Shown here: piece after piece, positions 8,874-17,899 of the stretch | Numbering within the stretch: the first letter of the stretch is position 1 | How the letters are laid out: each line of letters starts with the position of its first letter | Source: Bacteroidota bacterium | Lineage (GTDB): Bacteria; Bacteroidota; Bacteroidia; Chitinophagales; Chitinophagaceae | Length of the DNA stretch: 64,000 nt | NCBI GenBank assembly: GCA_018268035.1 | Contig: JAFDXI010000042.1 | Coordinates: forward strand, 32,212 to 96,211 | Reading direction: 5' to 3' | Position numbers and translations under genes: made by a program | The notes under the pieces: model-generated | What the model was told of the DNA's origin: nothing | The model's input: only the letters and a program-made list of their open reading frames with translations | The model's database searches: none

Positions 8874-9461
8874 TTACCAGTCTTTATCAGGTTGTGCAGT
8901 ATTGTTTTTGCTCAGTAATTTTTGTTGCAACTGTTTTTCCTGGTTGCGCAGCTCATTAAATTTTTGCTGCATCATATCCTTATTCAGGGGTGGCTGTTTT
9001 TGTTGTTTTGGTTTTTGCTGCTGATTTTGTTGTTGTCTATTTGGCTGGTTTTGTTGCTGCTGTTTTTTCAAATCATTTAATGCTTTTTGAAGGTTTTCCC
9101 TTGTATCATCATCAGAAGAATTTTCCCTTAAAGATTGTTTGAATGCAGCTATTGCCTCTTCCAGGTTTTTTTCTTTTACAAAAGCCAACCCTTTATTGTA
9201 GTTTGACTCAGCAGCCAGCACATTATTCCCTGATTCTTTTATGACCAAATCATAATTTTTATTCGCATCATCCATTTCATTTCTCTTCTGCAAGGCATTG
9301 GCAAGATTGAAACGGGCAATAGTATTGGCAGGGTCTTTTCTCAAAACTTCTTTATACATTTCAATTGCATTGCTATAATCCCCTTTTCGATAAGCATCAT
9401 TCCCTTTTTCAATATTTTTATTAGCAGGCTGCGCCTGAATGAGCAACCCTGCAAACATCAT
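8874..9461 (-). CDS. TPR protein of the Bat (aerotolerance-type) locus, BatC-like
   Basis: This is a secreted or periplasmic tetratricopeptide protein. TPR units are visible (GNDAYRKGDYSNAIEMYKEVL, then ARFNLANALQKRNEMDDA, then YNKGLAFVKEKNLEEAIAAF), followed by a low-complexity Gln/Lys/Asn/Pro tail from about residue 125. It follows the VWA gene directly, as BatC follows BatB in Bacteroidota. With the ATG at 9461 the protein begins inside what looks like a longer signal peptide. The frame continues upstream as LKYIFLIS to a CTG at 9485 that overlaps the VWA stop codon (CTGA), so translation may start there. Bat function is poorly defined; aerotolerance and envelope stress roles have been proposed. 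Confidence 0.82.
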   Translation of the reverse strand: MMFAGLLIQAQPANKNIEKGNDAYRKGDYSNAIEMYKEVLRKDPANTIARFNLANALQKRNEMDDANKNYDLVIKESGNNVLAAESNYNKGLAFVKEKNLEEAIAAFKQSLRENSSDDDTRENLQKALNDLKKQQQQNQPNRQQQNQQQKPKQQKQPPLNKDMMQQKFNELRNQEKQLQQKLLSKNNTAQPDKDW

Positions 9462-9481
9462 TGATATGAGAAAAATGTATT

Positions 9482-10483
9482 TCAGTTTGAATTACTTTTT
9501 GTTTCAGGAATAAATATTTCTGTAAGTAAAATAAACAAAGCCAATATTACAAACAAGTAGTAAAAACTGGCATATTGTTTTGTATCACCATTGCCTTCAA
9601 TTGCTTTTTTCTCCATACCATTTAAGTGATCTGCAATTTTACCGGCTGTTGTTTCAGCATTATCCAGGTGTTGATATATTCCTCCTGTTTGAATTGCAAT
9701 CTGCATCAATTCACCTTCATTGAGTTTACTGACAACTGTCTGGCCATTTGCATCCACTTTAAATGAATTGGTACCGGGTACCAATATTGGTGAGCCCTGC
9801 ACTGTGCCAACTCCAACAGTATTCACCACTACACCATTATCAGATAATTCCTGCAAAATTTCTTTAGAGTGTGGGTCATGGTCTTCGCCATCAGAAATCA
9901 ACACAACAGATTTGAATTTTTTTTCTTTGATATCAAGTGAATTGGAACAAAGCTGCAATGCATCTCCAATAACAGTGCCTTGCACAGGAACTGCATCAGG
10001 CGAAGCATTGGAAACATATAATTTAGCTTCAGCAAAATCAGAAGTAAGTGGCATTTGCAAAAAAGCCCTGCCTGCAAACAATACCAAACCTACCCGGTTA
10101 TCTCCCATCTGGTCAATCATGTTATTGATGAACTGCTTAGCAACATCAAGCCTTGAAGGTTTTATATCTTCTGCCCACATACTCTTGCTCACATCAAGCG
10201 CTATCATTACATCAATACCCGCCTTTTTTTCTTTGCTACCACTTTCCGGTTTTCTTAAGTTAGCTGCTGCCACAATCAATAAAACAATTCCAACCATCAC
10301 CATCAAAAATTTTAACTGGAACTTTTTCTTAGAAAAGTCACCGGTGAGTTGTTCAACCAATTTTTCATCACCTAAAATCTTTGTTGTTTTTCTTTTCCAG
10401 TATAATACATATAAGAAAAGCAATGCCAGCGGAATTACAACCAACAGCCCCAAAAGATAATCTGTATGTTCAAAAGAAAGCAT
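9482..10483 (-). CDS. VWA-domain membrane protein, BatA/BatB-like
   Basis: This 333-residue membrane protein has a von Willebrand factor A domain facing the periplasm. Membrane segments lie at about 10-28 and 57-75 and near the C terminus (SFYYLFVILALFILL). The metal-ion adhesion site motif DVSKS is at residues 97-101, with later Thr (MPLTSDF) and Asp (ISDGEDHDP) coordinators, so metal binding should be intact. Its stop overlaps the reading frame of the TPR gene, suggesting translational coupling. Full Bat loci also contain BatD and a MoxR ATPase, which are not seen here, so this may be a partial or dispersed locus. Confidence 0.87.
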   Translation of the reverse strand: MLSFEHTDYLLGLLVVIPLALLFLYVLYWKRKTTKILGDEKLVEQLTGDFSKKKFQLKFLMVMVGIVLLIVAAANLRKPESGSKEKKAGIDVMIALDVSKSMWAEDIKPSRLDVAKQFINNMIDQMGDNRVGLVLFAGRAFLQMPLTSDFAEAKLYVSNASPDAVPVQGTVIGDALQLCSNSLDIKEKKFKSVVLISDGEDHDPHSKEILQELSDNGVVVNTVGVGTVQGSPILVPGTNSFKVDANGQTVVSKLNEGELMQIAIQTGGIYQHLDNAETTAGKIADHLNGMEKKAIEGNGDTKQYASFYYLFVILALFILLTEIFIPETKSNSN

Positions 10484-10555
10484 AGATATTGCAAGCTACA
10501 AGCATTGAGCCAATTGAAAAATCCAGGTAAAAATTATATAATGATTAATAGCCTT

Positions 10556-11389
10556 TTATTTAGTGCCTTTAAAGAAACCATAGTGTGCAAGAATATTTTT
10601 CAAAATACTGATACGGATATTTTTCATATCCATATCATGCGGCCCTTCAATCTGCAATACAAAAAAATAGGGATGTTTATTTTCCTCTTCCCAACCAACA
10701 ATCCAACCGATTGAGTTACCATTTTCTTTAAACCCCCATCCTGTTTTATAACTGAGTTTGTAATTGGAATTATCTTCCTGCAACATGACATCTTTCACCA
10801 CATCCTGAACCCTGTTTTGAAATGGCAACTGATCAAAATATAATTTCTTTACCAACCCCAACTGTTCATCGGCTGTAATTTTAATATTATTATCCAACCA
10901 AAAAGAGTCAAGGTCATTTTTAATAACAGCCCGTCCGTATTTAGAAGCATACCCCAAACTATCCAGCCATAGCTGCATCGTATCTTTTCCTATCCTTCTT
11001 GCTACTTCCTGAAAATAGGGAACTGCAGAAAGCTTAAATGCCTGCTCCATGGTCAAATCCTTATTCCAGTTGGTATCTGCACGCACTATGTGGTCCCAGG
11101 GTATTACCATGTTCTTTCCTGAAATAACGCCCTTCTGCAAACCAATCAGTGCATTCACAATTTTAAAAGTTGAAGCAGGCAGGTAAGCACTATCTGTATA
11201 TTCTGGAAGGTTATACACTGTGAACTGTGCCTGTCCATTATTCAACATCGCAAATGTGCCTGTAACATGATACTCATCAAAATATTGCTTCAGGTCATTA
11301 TCCACAGTGATATTGTCAGAACAAGAAGAAAAAAAACAGGCAATAAATATCAAACAGGTTACTATTCGTACAGAAGTTTTTAGAAACAT
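10556..11389 (-). CDS. class D (OXA-type) beta-lactamase, predicted lipoprotein
   Basis: This is a serine beta-lactamase of class D that should hydrolyse beta-lactams in the periplasm. All three active-site elements are readable: PASTFK with Ser73 and Lys76, SAV at 121-123, and KTG at 215-217 (YKTGWG). A YGR at 151-153 stands where most OXA enzymes have YGN, and FWL follows at about 163. The N terminus is a lipoprotein signal ending in SSC (Cys23). Length (277) fits the family. It lies 15 nt after kbl on the same strand, with no mobile element beside it, so it looks intrinsic rather than acquired. A BlaR-like sensor role is unlikely because no sensor membrane domain is present. Confidence 0.9.
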   Translation of the reverse strand: MFLKTSVRIVTCLIFIACFFSSCSDNITVDNDLKQYFDEYHVTGTFAMLNNGQAQFTVYNLPEYTDSAYLPASTFKIVNALIGLQKGVISGKNMVIPWDHIVRADTNWNKDLTMEQAFKLSAVPYFQEVARRIGKDTMQLWLDSLGYASKYGRAVIKNDLDSFWLDNNIKITADEQLGLVKKLYFDQLPFQNRVQDVVKDVMLQEDNSNYKLSYKTGWGFKENGNSIGWIVGWEEENKHPYFFVLQIEGPHDMDMKNIRISILKNILAHYGFFKGTK

Positions 11390-11404
11390 TTTTAAACTAT
11401 GATT

Positions 11405-12595
11405 TTAATTTTTAATGACCCCCAACTCTTTTCCCACTTTTGTGAAAGCCGCAATGGCTTTATCAATATGGTGCATTTCATGGCCGGCGCTTAACTGCAC
11501 ACGGATGCGTGCCTGGCCTTTGGGAACAACAGGGTAGAAAAATCCAATCACATAGATTCCTTCATCCAATAATTTAGATGCAAAGTTTTGTGCAATCACA
11601 GCATCATACAACATAATTGGAACAATAGGATGTACACCAGTTTTAATATCAAATCCTGCTTCTGTCATTTTTGACCTGAAGTAAAGTGTATTATTTTCCA
11701 GTTTATCACGTAATGCGGTGGTTTCTGTAAGCATATCGAATACAGCTATTGAAGCGCCAACAATTGAAGGTGATAAAGTATTTGAAAAAAGATAAGGCCT
11801 TGAACGTTGCCGCAGCATTTCAATAATTTCTTTTCTGCCACTGGTAAATCCACCATTAGCACCACCAAGTGCTTTTCCCAATGTACCTGTAATAATATCT
11901 ATTTTGCCCATTACATTTTTTAATTCATGAGTGCCACGACCTGACTTACCGAGGAAACCAGTAGAATGGCTGTCATCAACCATCACTATAGCATCATATT
12001 TATCTGCCAGTTCACAGATAATATCCAACTGTGCTATAGTCCCATCCATACTGAACGAACCATCAGTAACAATAATGCGGCTACGCAAATGAGAAGCATC
12101 AATCAATTTTGCTTCTAAGTCTGCCATATTATTATGTTCATACCGGTAACGTTGCGCTTTACATAAACGTACGCCATCAATTACTGAAGCATGGTTGAGA
12201 GCATCACTGATGATTGCATCCTGCTCATTAAACAAGGGTTCAAATACTCCACCGTTAGCATCAAAAGCTGCACAGTACAAGATGGTATCTTCCGTACCTA
12301 AGAATGTTGAAATTTTTTGCTCCAGTTGTTTATGAATATCCTGTGTGCCACAGATAAAACGCACACTGCTTAAACCATATCCATGTGTTTCTATTGCCTG
12401 ATGGGCAGCTTCTATCACCTTAGGATGTGATGAAAGCCCCAGATAATTGTTGGCACAAAAATTCAGTACTGTTTTTCCATTAACTGTAATCTCTGCTCCC
12501 TGTGGGCTTGTGATGATACGTTCTTTCTTAAATAAACCGGAAGCTTCTATTTCTTCCAGTTCAGAAAAAATTCTTTTCACAAAATTTTCATTCAT
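11405..12595 (-). CDS. kbl: glycine C-acetyltransferase (2-amino-3-ketobutyrate CoA ligase)
   Basis: This PLP enzyme cleaves 2-amino-3-ketobutyrate with CoA to glycine and acetyl-CoA, the second step of threonine catabolism. The 396-residue protein closely resembles E. coli Kbl in length and in runs such as FCANNYLGL, VRFICGTQD and DALNHASIIDG-like. The PLP lysine is in TGTLGKALGGANGG (Lys241), and VDDSHSTG supplies the Asp/His contacts. The main alternative in the alpha-oxoamine synthase family is serine palmitoyltransferase, but the N-terminal ICGTQD segment favours Kbl. No threonine dehydrogenase is adjacent. Confidence 0.93.
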   Translation of the reverse strand: MNENFVKRIFSELEEIEASGLFKKERIITSPQGAEITVNGKTVLNFCANNYLGLSSHPKVIEAAHQAIETHGYGLSSVRFICGTQDIHKQLEQKISTFLGTEDTILYCAAFDANGGVFEPLFNEQDAIISDALNHASVIDGVRLCKAQRYRYEHNNMADLEAKLIDASHLRSRIIVTDGSFSMDGTIAQLDIICELADKYDAIVMVDDSHSTGFLGKSGRGTHELKNVMGKIDIITGTLGKALGGANGGFTSGRKEIIEMLRQRSRPYLFSNTLSPSIVGASIAVFDMLTETTALRDKLENNTLYFRSKMTEAGFDIKTGVHPIVPIMLYDAVIAQNFASKLLDEGIYVIGFFYPVVPKGQARIRVQLSAGHEMHHIDKAIAAFTKVGKELGVIKN

Positions 12596-12613
12596 AACTA
12601 TAGTTTATAACAG

Positions 12614-12621
12614 CAAACGTA
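12614..12621 (-). promoter_or_regulatory. candidate -7 element before kbl
   Basis: TACGTTTG on the minus strand matches TAnnTTTG exactly, 19 nt before the kbl start codon. No clear TTTG is found at the expected -33 spacing, so support is partial. Confidence 0.35.
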
Positions 12622-12755
12622 GTACAATTCAAATATTTTTTCATTGGTAATATAAATGATGCATATTTTGTTTTAATATTATTTAACACCCAACAAAAAA
12701 TAATTAAACGATTTACGATTATATTCGTAATTCAAAACCAGGTTATATCCGCTAC

Positions 12756-12965
12756 ATAAAAAAAATATTGATATTGTTTACTGTGTTAGCAATTGCTATC
12801 ACTGCATTTAGGTTAACTACTTCAACAAAACAATCTGCTTCAACGCCTCAGCAGGATCATGGACAAGCCTCTTGTGACAGGAAATTTCAGGACGAGGCAA
12901 AACAAAATCTGATGTTGCGGAAATTTATCTCCTATACCAATACTAGCAGGCTTACTTTGAAATAA
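12756..12965 (+). CDS. possible small secreted peptide (start uncertain)
   Basis: In this 428-bp gap an open frame reads (I)KKILILFTVLAIAITAF and continues about 50 residues with a mixed hydrophilic composition. The first part looks like a signal peptide of the MKKIL type, but the initiating codon is ATA (12756) rather than ATG; the first conventional alternative is TTG at 12768. Either it is a small exported protein with a weak start or a decayed gene. It resembles no family I can name. The rest of the gap shows only AT-rich sequence and promoter-like elements. Confidence 0.3.
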   Translation: MKKILILFTVLAIAITAFRLTTSTKQSASTPQQDHGQASCDRKFQDEAKQNLMLRKFISYTNTSRLTLK

Positions 12966-13008
12966 TATTTTATACTGCTATTATCTTCTTCTTTTCTTTC
13001 AAAGCGCT

Positions 13009-13016
13009 TAGTTTTG
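13009..13016 (+). promoter_or_regulatory. candidate -7 element abutting the start codon of the flavoprotein gene
   Basis: TAGTTTTG matches TAnnTTTG and ends 7 nt before the ATG at 13024, which would give a leaderless or nearly leaderless transcript. No TTTG stands at the -33 spacing. Confidence 0.35.
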
Positions 13017-13023
13017 AAAACTG

Positions 13024-13983
13024 ATGTCATCATTTAAAAATCCGGTAACAGAAATATTTAATATAGATTTTCCTATTGTCCAGGCAGGTATGATCTGGAC
13101 AAGTGGATGGAAACTTGCCAGCGCAGTCAGCAACGCAGGTGCATTGGGTTTGATTGGAAGTGGCAGTATGTATCCACACGTTTTAACCGAGCATATACAC
13201 AAATGTAAAGCTGCAACAACTAAGCCTTTTGGTGTCAATATTCCATTGCTCTATCCCGATATTGAAAAACACATACAAATTGTAATAGACGAAGGAGTTA
13301 AAATTGTTTTTACAAGTGCAGGTAATCCAAAGACATGGACACCTGTTTTAAAAAAACATGGTATCACCGTAGTCCATGTAGTGAGCAGTAGTTTGTTTGC
13401 CAAAAAAGCAGAATCAGCAGGATGCGATGCAGTAGTAGCAGAAGGTTTTGAAGCGGGCGGTCATAATGGCCGTGAAGAAACAACAACAATGGTTTTATTA
13501 CCTGCTGTGCGTGATGCTGTTAAAATTCCTGTTCTTGCAGCAGGCGGTATAGCTAATGGAAGACAAATGCTCGCATCAATGATCTTAGGCGCTGATGGTG
13601 TACAGATAGGTACCCGTTTTGTCTGCAGCGATGAAGCATCAAACCATATCAATTTCAAAGAGGCAATTTTAAACAGTAAAGAAGGGGATACCATGCTCAG
13701 CCTGAAAAAAGTTGTTCCTGTCCGCTTGTTGAGAAATAAGTTTTTTGAAACAATACAACAGGCAGAAGCAAGTGGCGCATCAAAGGAAGAACTCTCAACA
13801 ATCTTAGGGAGAGGCCGTGCAAAAAAAGGTATGTTTGAAGGTGATCTTAATGAAGGTGAACTGGAAATAGGCGCGGTTAGTTCACTTATAAATGAGATAA
13901 AACCTGCAGCTGAAATTGTACAGGAAATCTGGACAGAATTCAATTCAGCTCTGAGTAATCCATTACATCATAATAAAATTTAA
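13024..13983 (+). CDS. nitronate monooxygenase / FabK-like FMN enzyme
   Basis: This 319-residue FMN-dependent TIM-barrel enzyme belongs to the 2-nitropropane dioxygenase family. Visible landmarks are the N-terminal PIVQAGM, the EAGGHNG motif with the His equivalent to the nitronate monooxygenase base (His147), and the phosphate-binding segments AAGGIANGRQM and GADGVQIGTRF. The family includes nitronate monooxygenases and the enoyl-ACP reductase FabK; the sequence alone does not separate them. The dicarboxylate transporter gene begins 26 nt after its stop, so the two are probably cotranscribed, without an obvious pathway link. Confidence 0.85.
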   Translation: MSSFKNPVTEIFNIDFPIVQAGMIWTSGWKLASAVSNAGALGLIGSGSMYPHVLTEHIHKCKAATTKPFGVNIPLLYPDIEKHIQIVIDEGVKIVFTSAGNPKTWTPVLKKHGITVVHVVSSSLFAKKAESAGCDAVVAEGFEAGGHNGREETTTMVLLPAVRDAVKIPVLAAGGIANGRQMLASMILGADGVQIGTRFVCSDEASNHINFKEAILNSKEGDTMLSLKKVVPVRLLRNKFFETIQQAEASGASKEELSTILGRGRAKKGMFEGDLNEGELEIGAVSSLINEIKPAAEIVQEIWTEFNSALSNPLHHNKI

Positions 13984-14009
13984 ACAGTAGTGGTTGCAGA
14001 ACAAATCAG

Positions 14010-15242
14010 ATGAAAAAAGTTTTTACCAATCTAACGTTCTGGGTATTGGTGGCTATTACTGCCGGTGCATTACTGGGCAATTTCTATCCGGACACAGCAA
14101 TTAAAACCGAATGGCTGGGCAAAACATTCATTGAACTCATCAAATATTTCATTTACCCCATCATCTTTTTTACCATATCACTCGGCATCAGCAATATGGG
14201 CAACATAAAAAAGGCCGGCCGTGTGGGTGGTAAAGCTATTTTGTATTTTGAAATCATTACAACATTTGCCTTACTGACAGGTATGATTGTTTCACATCTC
14301 ATTCAACCGGGAAGTGGAGTAAATATTTCAGAAGTAAAAGCAGGTGATATCAGCAATTATTTAAAACAGGCAGAGACATTTACCTGGTTAGGCTTCCTGA
14401 AAGAAAACCCCACATTACAAATATTGATTATTTCAATAATTTTTGGGATATGGCTCAGTGGTTATGAAAAAAAAGAAAGCATCGTAAAGCCGCTAACAGT
14501 TATATCCAAATATGTTTTCAAAGCTTTACACTTTGCAATGTTGCTGGCACCAATAGGTGCATTTGGTGGCATGGCATCTACTGTTAGTAAATTTGGTTTA
14601 CAAACCTTGCTCCCTTTGGGAAAACTCATGATAACAGTTTATATCACCTGCCTCTGTTTTATTTTCATTATACTCGGACTCTTGTTGATGCATTATAAAA
14701 TCAGCATTTTAAAATATTTAAAGTATATCCGTGAAGAATTACTGATTGTATTGGGTACGTCATCATCAGAAGTAGCATTGCCTTCATTGATAGAAAAGCT
14801 GGAAAGATTTGGCTGTTCCAAATCAGTAACAGGTTTAGTGGTACCTGCAGGGTATTCATTTAATCTTGATGGCACTACTATCTATCTTTCAATGGCCATA
14901 ATGTTTCTCGCACAGGTATATCATATTGATTTAACCCTGCATCAGGCATTTGTCATTATTGGTGTATTACTAATTACTTCAAAAGGCGCTGCAGGTGTAA
15001 CAGGTAGTGGATTTATTGTTCTTGCTTCTACTTTATCTGCAGTAAAAGTTATTCCTATGGAAGGTTTGGCATTCTTATTAGGCGTTGACAGATTTATGAG
15101 TGAAGCACGCGCCCTCACTAATTTTATTGGCAATGGTGTTGCCACCATTTGGATTTCCAACAATGAAAAAGAATTTGATTATAATAAAATGAAAATGTCA
15201 TTGAACAATTTCAGTGATTCAGAAAAAATACTTGCTGAATAA
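14010..15242 (+). CDS. dicarboxylate/amino acid:cation symporter (DAACS family)
   Basis: This 410-residue secondary transporter of the GltP/DctA/GltPh family imports C4-dicarboxylates or acidic amino acids with Na+ or H+. The re-entrant loop serine motif appears as GTSSSEVALPSL near residue 249, and PAGYSFNLDGTTIYL near 280 is the characteristic NMDG-type region. The C-terminal half contains ITSKGAAGVTGSGFIVLAST, the second hairpin, and RALTNFIGNGVATIW, with the substrate-binding Arg/Asn/Thr region. Eight membrane segments are expected. It follows the flavoprotein gene by 26 nt. Confidence 0.93.
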   Translation: MKKVFTNLTFWVLVAITAGALLGNFYPDTAIKTEWLGKTFIELIKYFIYPIIFFTISLGISNMGNIKKAGRVGGKAILYFEIITTFALLTGMIVSHLIQPGSGVNISEVKAGDISNYLKQAETFTWLGFLKENPTLQILIISIIFGIWLSGYEKKESIVKPLTVISKYVFKALHFAMLLAPIGAFGGMASTVSKFGLQTLLPLGKLMITVYITCLCFIFIILGLLLMHYKISILKYLKYIREELLIVLGTSSSEVALPSLIEKLERFGCSKSVTGLVVPAGYSFNLDGTTIYLSMAIMFLAQVYHIDLTLHQAFVIIGVLLITSKGAAGVTGSGFIVLASTLSAVKVIPMEGLAFLLGVDRFMSEARALTNFIGNGVATIWISNNEKEFDYNKMKMSLNNFSDSEKILAE

Positions 15243-15496
15243 TGAATGAAAATTTTTTTAAATAATCCCACATCTTTTTATCAAACACTGATCAACTGCA
15301 TTTGAATTAATAACTGATAAAAAAAATTTTTGAATTTGTTTTTTGTCCGTCAACAAAAAAACTGTTACTTCCCGCAGTTTATTAAGTATAATTGAAACAT
15401 TCAGATGAGATGCAACCAATAGACCTTCACTGTATTCTTTTCTGGAAATGAACTTCATCACTTAGAAATTTTAATATTTAAAAAATTCTCTAATTA

Positions 15497-16615
15497 ATGC
15501 CAGTTGAAATAAAAGAACTTAAAACAAATAGTGACGCGAAGCTGTTTGTGAATTTACCTTTTTCAATTTATAAAGAGTGTCCTTACTGGGTTCCTCCTTT
15601 AAAGAAAGGTGAAATGAAATCACTCTTCCCTGCGACAAATCCCGCTTTTGATTTTTGCAAAGCAAAATTTTGGATGGCTTATAAAAATGGAAAATGTGTT
15701 GGCCGCATTGGCGCTATTATTAATAATGCATACAATAAAAAAACAGGAGAAAAGATGGCCCGGTTTACCAGGCTTGAATTTTTTGACGACGAAGCTGTGG
15801 TTTCTGCATTGATTAAAACTGCAGAAGAATGGGCAAAACAACAGGGTTGCATTGGAATACATGGGCCTCTTGGATTTGCTAATCTGGACACACAGGGTTT
15901 ATTGGTTGAAGGTTTCGATCATTTGCAGGCAGTCGGTTCTGTTTATCATCATGCTTATTATCATAAATACCTGGAAAATTTGGGTTATATCAAAGAAATT
16001 GATTGGGTAGAATTCAGGTTAACTTTAGGATCGCAAGCTGTTGAAAAAGCAAACCGCGGGGCTGCATTAATTCAGAAAAGATTTGGAATAGAGGTAATCC
16101 ATTTTAAAAAGATTTCAGAACTATTACCATATACAAAAACAATATTTGACATCCTGAATGATGCATTTAGCGACCTGCCTTTTGTCTCAGCATTTTCACC
16201 ACTCATGGTAGAATATTATAAAGAGAAATATATAAAACTCTTAAACCCTGAATTTGTAAAAATGGTGAAAATAAAAGATGAGCCTGTAGGTTTTGTTATT
16301 GGACTTCCAAGTTTATCAGAAGCGTTGCAAAAAGCTAATGGCAGTTTATTTCCTTTTGGATTTCTTCATATTTTAAAAATGAAGAAAGGCAAAGACGTAA
16401 TAGAGCAGTTGCTAACAGGTGTAAAAAAAGATGCGATGTCAACAGGTGCAGGTGTAGTATTGATGGCTGAACTGCAGAAAGAAATGGTAAACAAAGGGAT
16501 TAATTACATTGAAACCACCGGCATTTTTGAAACCAATAATAATGCTATTTCAAACTGGAAAAATTACGATCATATACAACACAAAAGAAAGCGCTGCTAT
16601 ATAAAAATGTTTTGA
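15497..16615 (+). CDS. conserved hypothetical protein with GNAT-like N terminus
   Basis: A 372-residue soluble protein of a type widespread in Bacteroidota. The segments MAYKNGKCVGRIGAIINNAY and EEWAKQQGCIGIHGPLGFANLD resemble an acyltransferase (GNAT) fold, and the second half repeats the pattern (MVKIKDEPVGFVIGLPS, then GINYIETTGIFETNN), suggesting two GNAT-like domains. No catalytic residue can be assigned and no substrate is known. It is monocistronic, with no signal peptide. Confidence 0.7.
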   Translation: MPVEIKELKTNSDAKLFVNLPFSIYKECPYWVPPLKKGEMKSLFPATNPAFDFCKAKFWMAYKNGKCVGRIGAIINNAYNKKTGEKMARFTRLEFFDDEAVVSALIKTAEEWAKQQGCIGIHGPLGFANLDTQGLLVEGFDHLQAVGSVYHHAYYHKYLENLGYIKEIDWVEFRLTLGSQAVEKANRGAALIQKRFGIEVIHFKKISELLPYTKTIFDILNDAFSDLPFVSAFSPLMVEYYKEKYIKLLNPEFVKMVKIKDEPVGFVIGLPSLSEALQKANGSLFPFGFLHILKMKKGKDVIEQLLTGVKKDAMSTGAGVVLMAELQKEMVNKGINYIETTGIFETNNNAISNWKNYDHIQHKRKRCYIKMF

Positions 16616-16692
16616 GGAAAAGTTGTTATCCTATTATATCACTTTGTAGAAATTATTAAAATTCAAAAAAAAAGAGAAAGCCAGAGAAATTC

Positions 16693-17109
16693 CTATAGTG
16701 CCTGCCTTAGTTTTTCACCAGCTTTCACCAATGTCCAAAAAGTTACATCATCGTTTGGATAAGGTATTTCCAAATACATCGCATCGTTTGATTTTTCAGG
16801 TTGTTTTTTAATAGCAGGATCAATTAAAATTGCATAGATATAATCAGCCAAATCAATAGGTGCAAAGCTGAGTCTGAATTCAGGCCGCACATCTTCACTG
16901 TTAAGAAAACAAACTTCACTCTCTTTTTCTTTCTGATTTACAAAACTTAAGCCAAGTGACATAGCTATATTCTGAATCACACACGGCTCAAGATTATCTA
17001 TTATCTTTTGTGTAAGGTCAATATATCCACATTGATTCCCTGTAAAGCGAGGATGCAAATGCAAAAATGATTGTGGCACTAAAAATCTATTGTTAATTGT
17101 TTCTTTCAT
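16693..17109 (-). CDS. hypothetical protein downstream of slipin
   Basis: A 138-residue acidic soluble protein with no family that I recognise. It starts 16 nt after the slipin stop on the same strand, so it is probably the last gene of the nfeD-slipin operon. It has no signal peptide, membrane segment or obvious motif. Confidence 0.6.
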   Translation of the reverse strand: MKETINNRFLVPQSFLHLHPRFTGNQCGYIDLTQKIIDNLEPCVIQNIAMSLGLSFVNQKEKESEVCFLNSEDVRPEFRLSFAPIDLADYIYAILIDPAIKKQPEKSNDAMYLEIPYPNDDVTFWTLVKAGEKLRQAL

Positions 17110-17125
17110 ACTGATAAAAACGGTA

Positions 17126-17896
17126 TTACTTTTCTTCAGGCTTTTGCAAAAAAGGTTTTAAAATATCAATAGGTATTGGAAATAGTGTGGTTGAATTATT
17201 TTCAGTAGCTATCTCCCTCAAAGTCTGCAGGTAACGTAAAGTCAAAGCGCTGGGTTGATCAGATAAAACTTTTGCAGCATCGGCAAGGCGCTGTGATGCC
17301 TGGAATTCACCTTCTGCGGCAATCACTTTACTTCTTCTCTCTCTTTCTGCTTCCGCCTGTTTTGCCATCGCTCTTTGCATTTCCTGTGGCAGGTCTATTT
17401 GTTTTACTTCCACATTAGACACTTTTACACCCCAGGGTTCAGTATGGGTATCTATGATCTGCTGCAGTTTGATATTAATTTTTTCACGTTGCGACAACAG
17501 GTCATCGAGTTCTGATTGGCCCAATACACTACGCAATGTTGTTTGCGAAAACTGTGATGTCGCCATTAAATAATTTTCAACAGCCACCACAGCTTTTTGT
17601 GGCTCTACCACCCGGCAATACACAACAGCGCTCACTTTTACTGAAACATTATCCCTTGTAATGATATCCTGTGTTGGCACATCCATCACCACCACACGCA
17701 GACTTACTTTTACCATTTTATCAATTACCGGTACCAGAAAAATTAATCCGGGCCCTTTTACACCATCTCCTCCAATTAAACGGCCAAGCCTGAAAATAAC
17801 CCCTCTCTCATATTCCCGTAATATGCGGATAGCATTAAAAAGAATAAAAATAATAAAAACGATAAGCACTACGAGGCCCACTGGAAATTGTTGCAT
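17126..17896 (-). CDS. slipin (stomatin-like SPFH/band 7 protein)
   Basis: This is a membrane-anchored band 7 protein of 256 residues. One N-terminal membrane segment (about 4-22) is followed by the slipin start [16 protein letters not shown] and by [15 protein letters not shown], then the SPFH core ([16 protein letters not shown]) and a helical region ([22 protein letters not shown]) that drives oligomerisation. Slipins form ring-like membrane microdomain scaffolds and pair with NfeD-type proteases. Here the NfeD gene ends 3 nt before the slipin start codon, the classical arrangement. Confidence 0.94.
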   Translation of the reverse strand: MQQFPVGLVVLIVFIIFILFNAIRILREYERGVIFRLGRLIGGDGVKGPGLIFLVPVIDKMVKVSLRVVVMDVPTQDIITRDNVSVKVSAVVYCRVVEPQKAVVAVENYLMATSQFSQTTLRSVLGQSELDDLLSQREKINIKLQQIIDTHTEPWGVKVSNVEVKQIDLPQEMQRAMAKQAEAERERRSKVIAAEGEFQASQRLADAAKVLSDQPSALTLRYLQTLREIATENNSTTLFPIPIDILKPFLQKPEEK

Positions 17897-17899
17897 GAT

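Noticed and set aside
9720..10460. 246-residue plus-strand frame opposite the VWA gene
   Set aside because: It mirrors a clear VWA coding gene; its composition (Ser/Thr/Pro-rich) is typical of antisense frames.
15258..15461. 67-residue minus-strand frame between the dicarboxylate transporter and the GNAT-like gene
   Set aside because: No recognisable motif, no signal peptide and no convincing promoter; could be chance in AT-rich DNA, though a small gene cannot be fully excluded.
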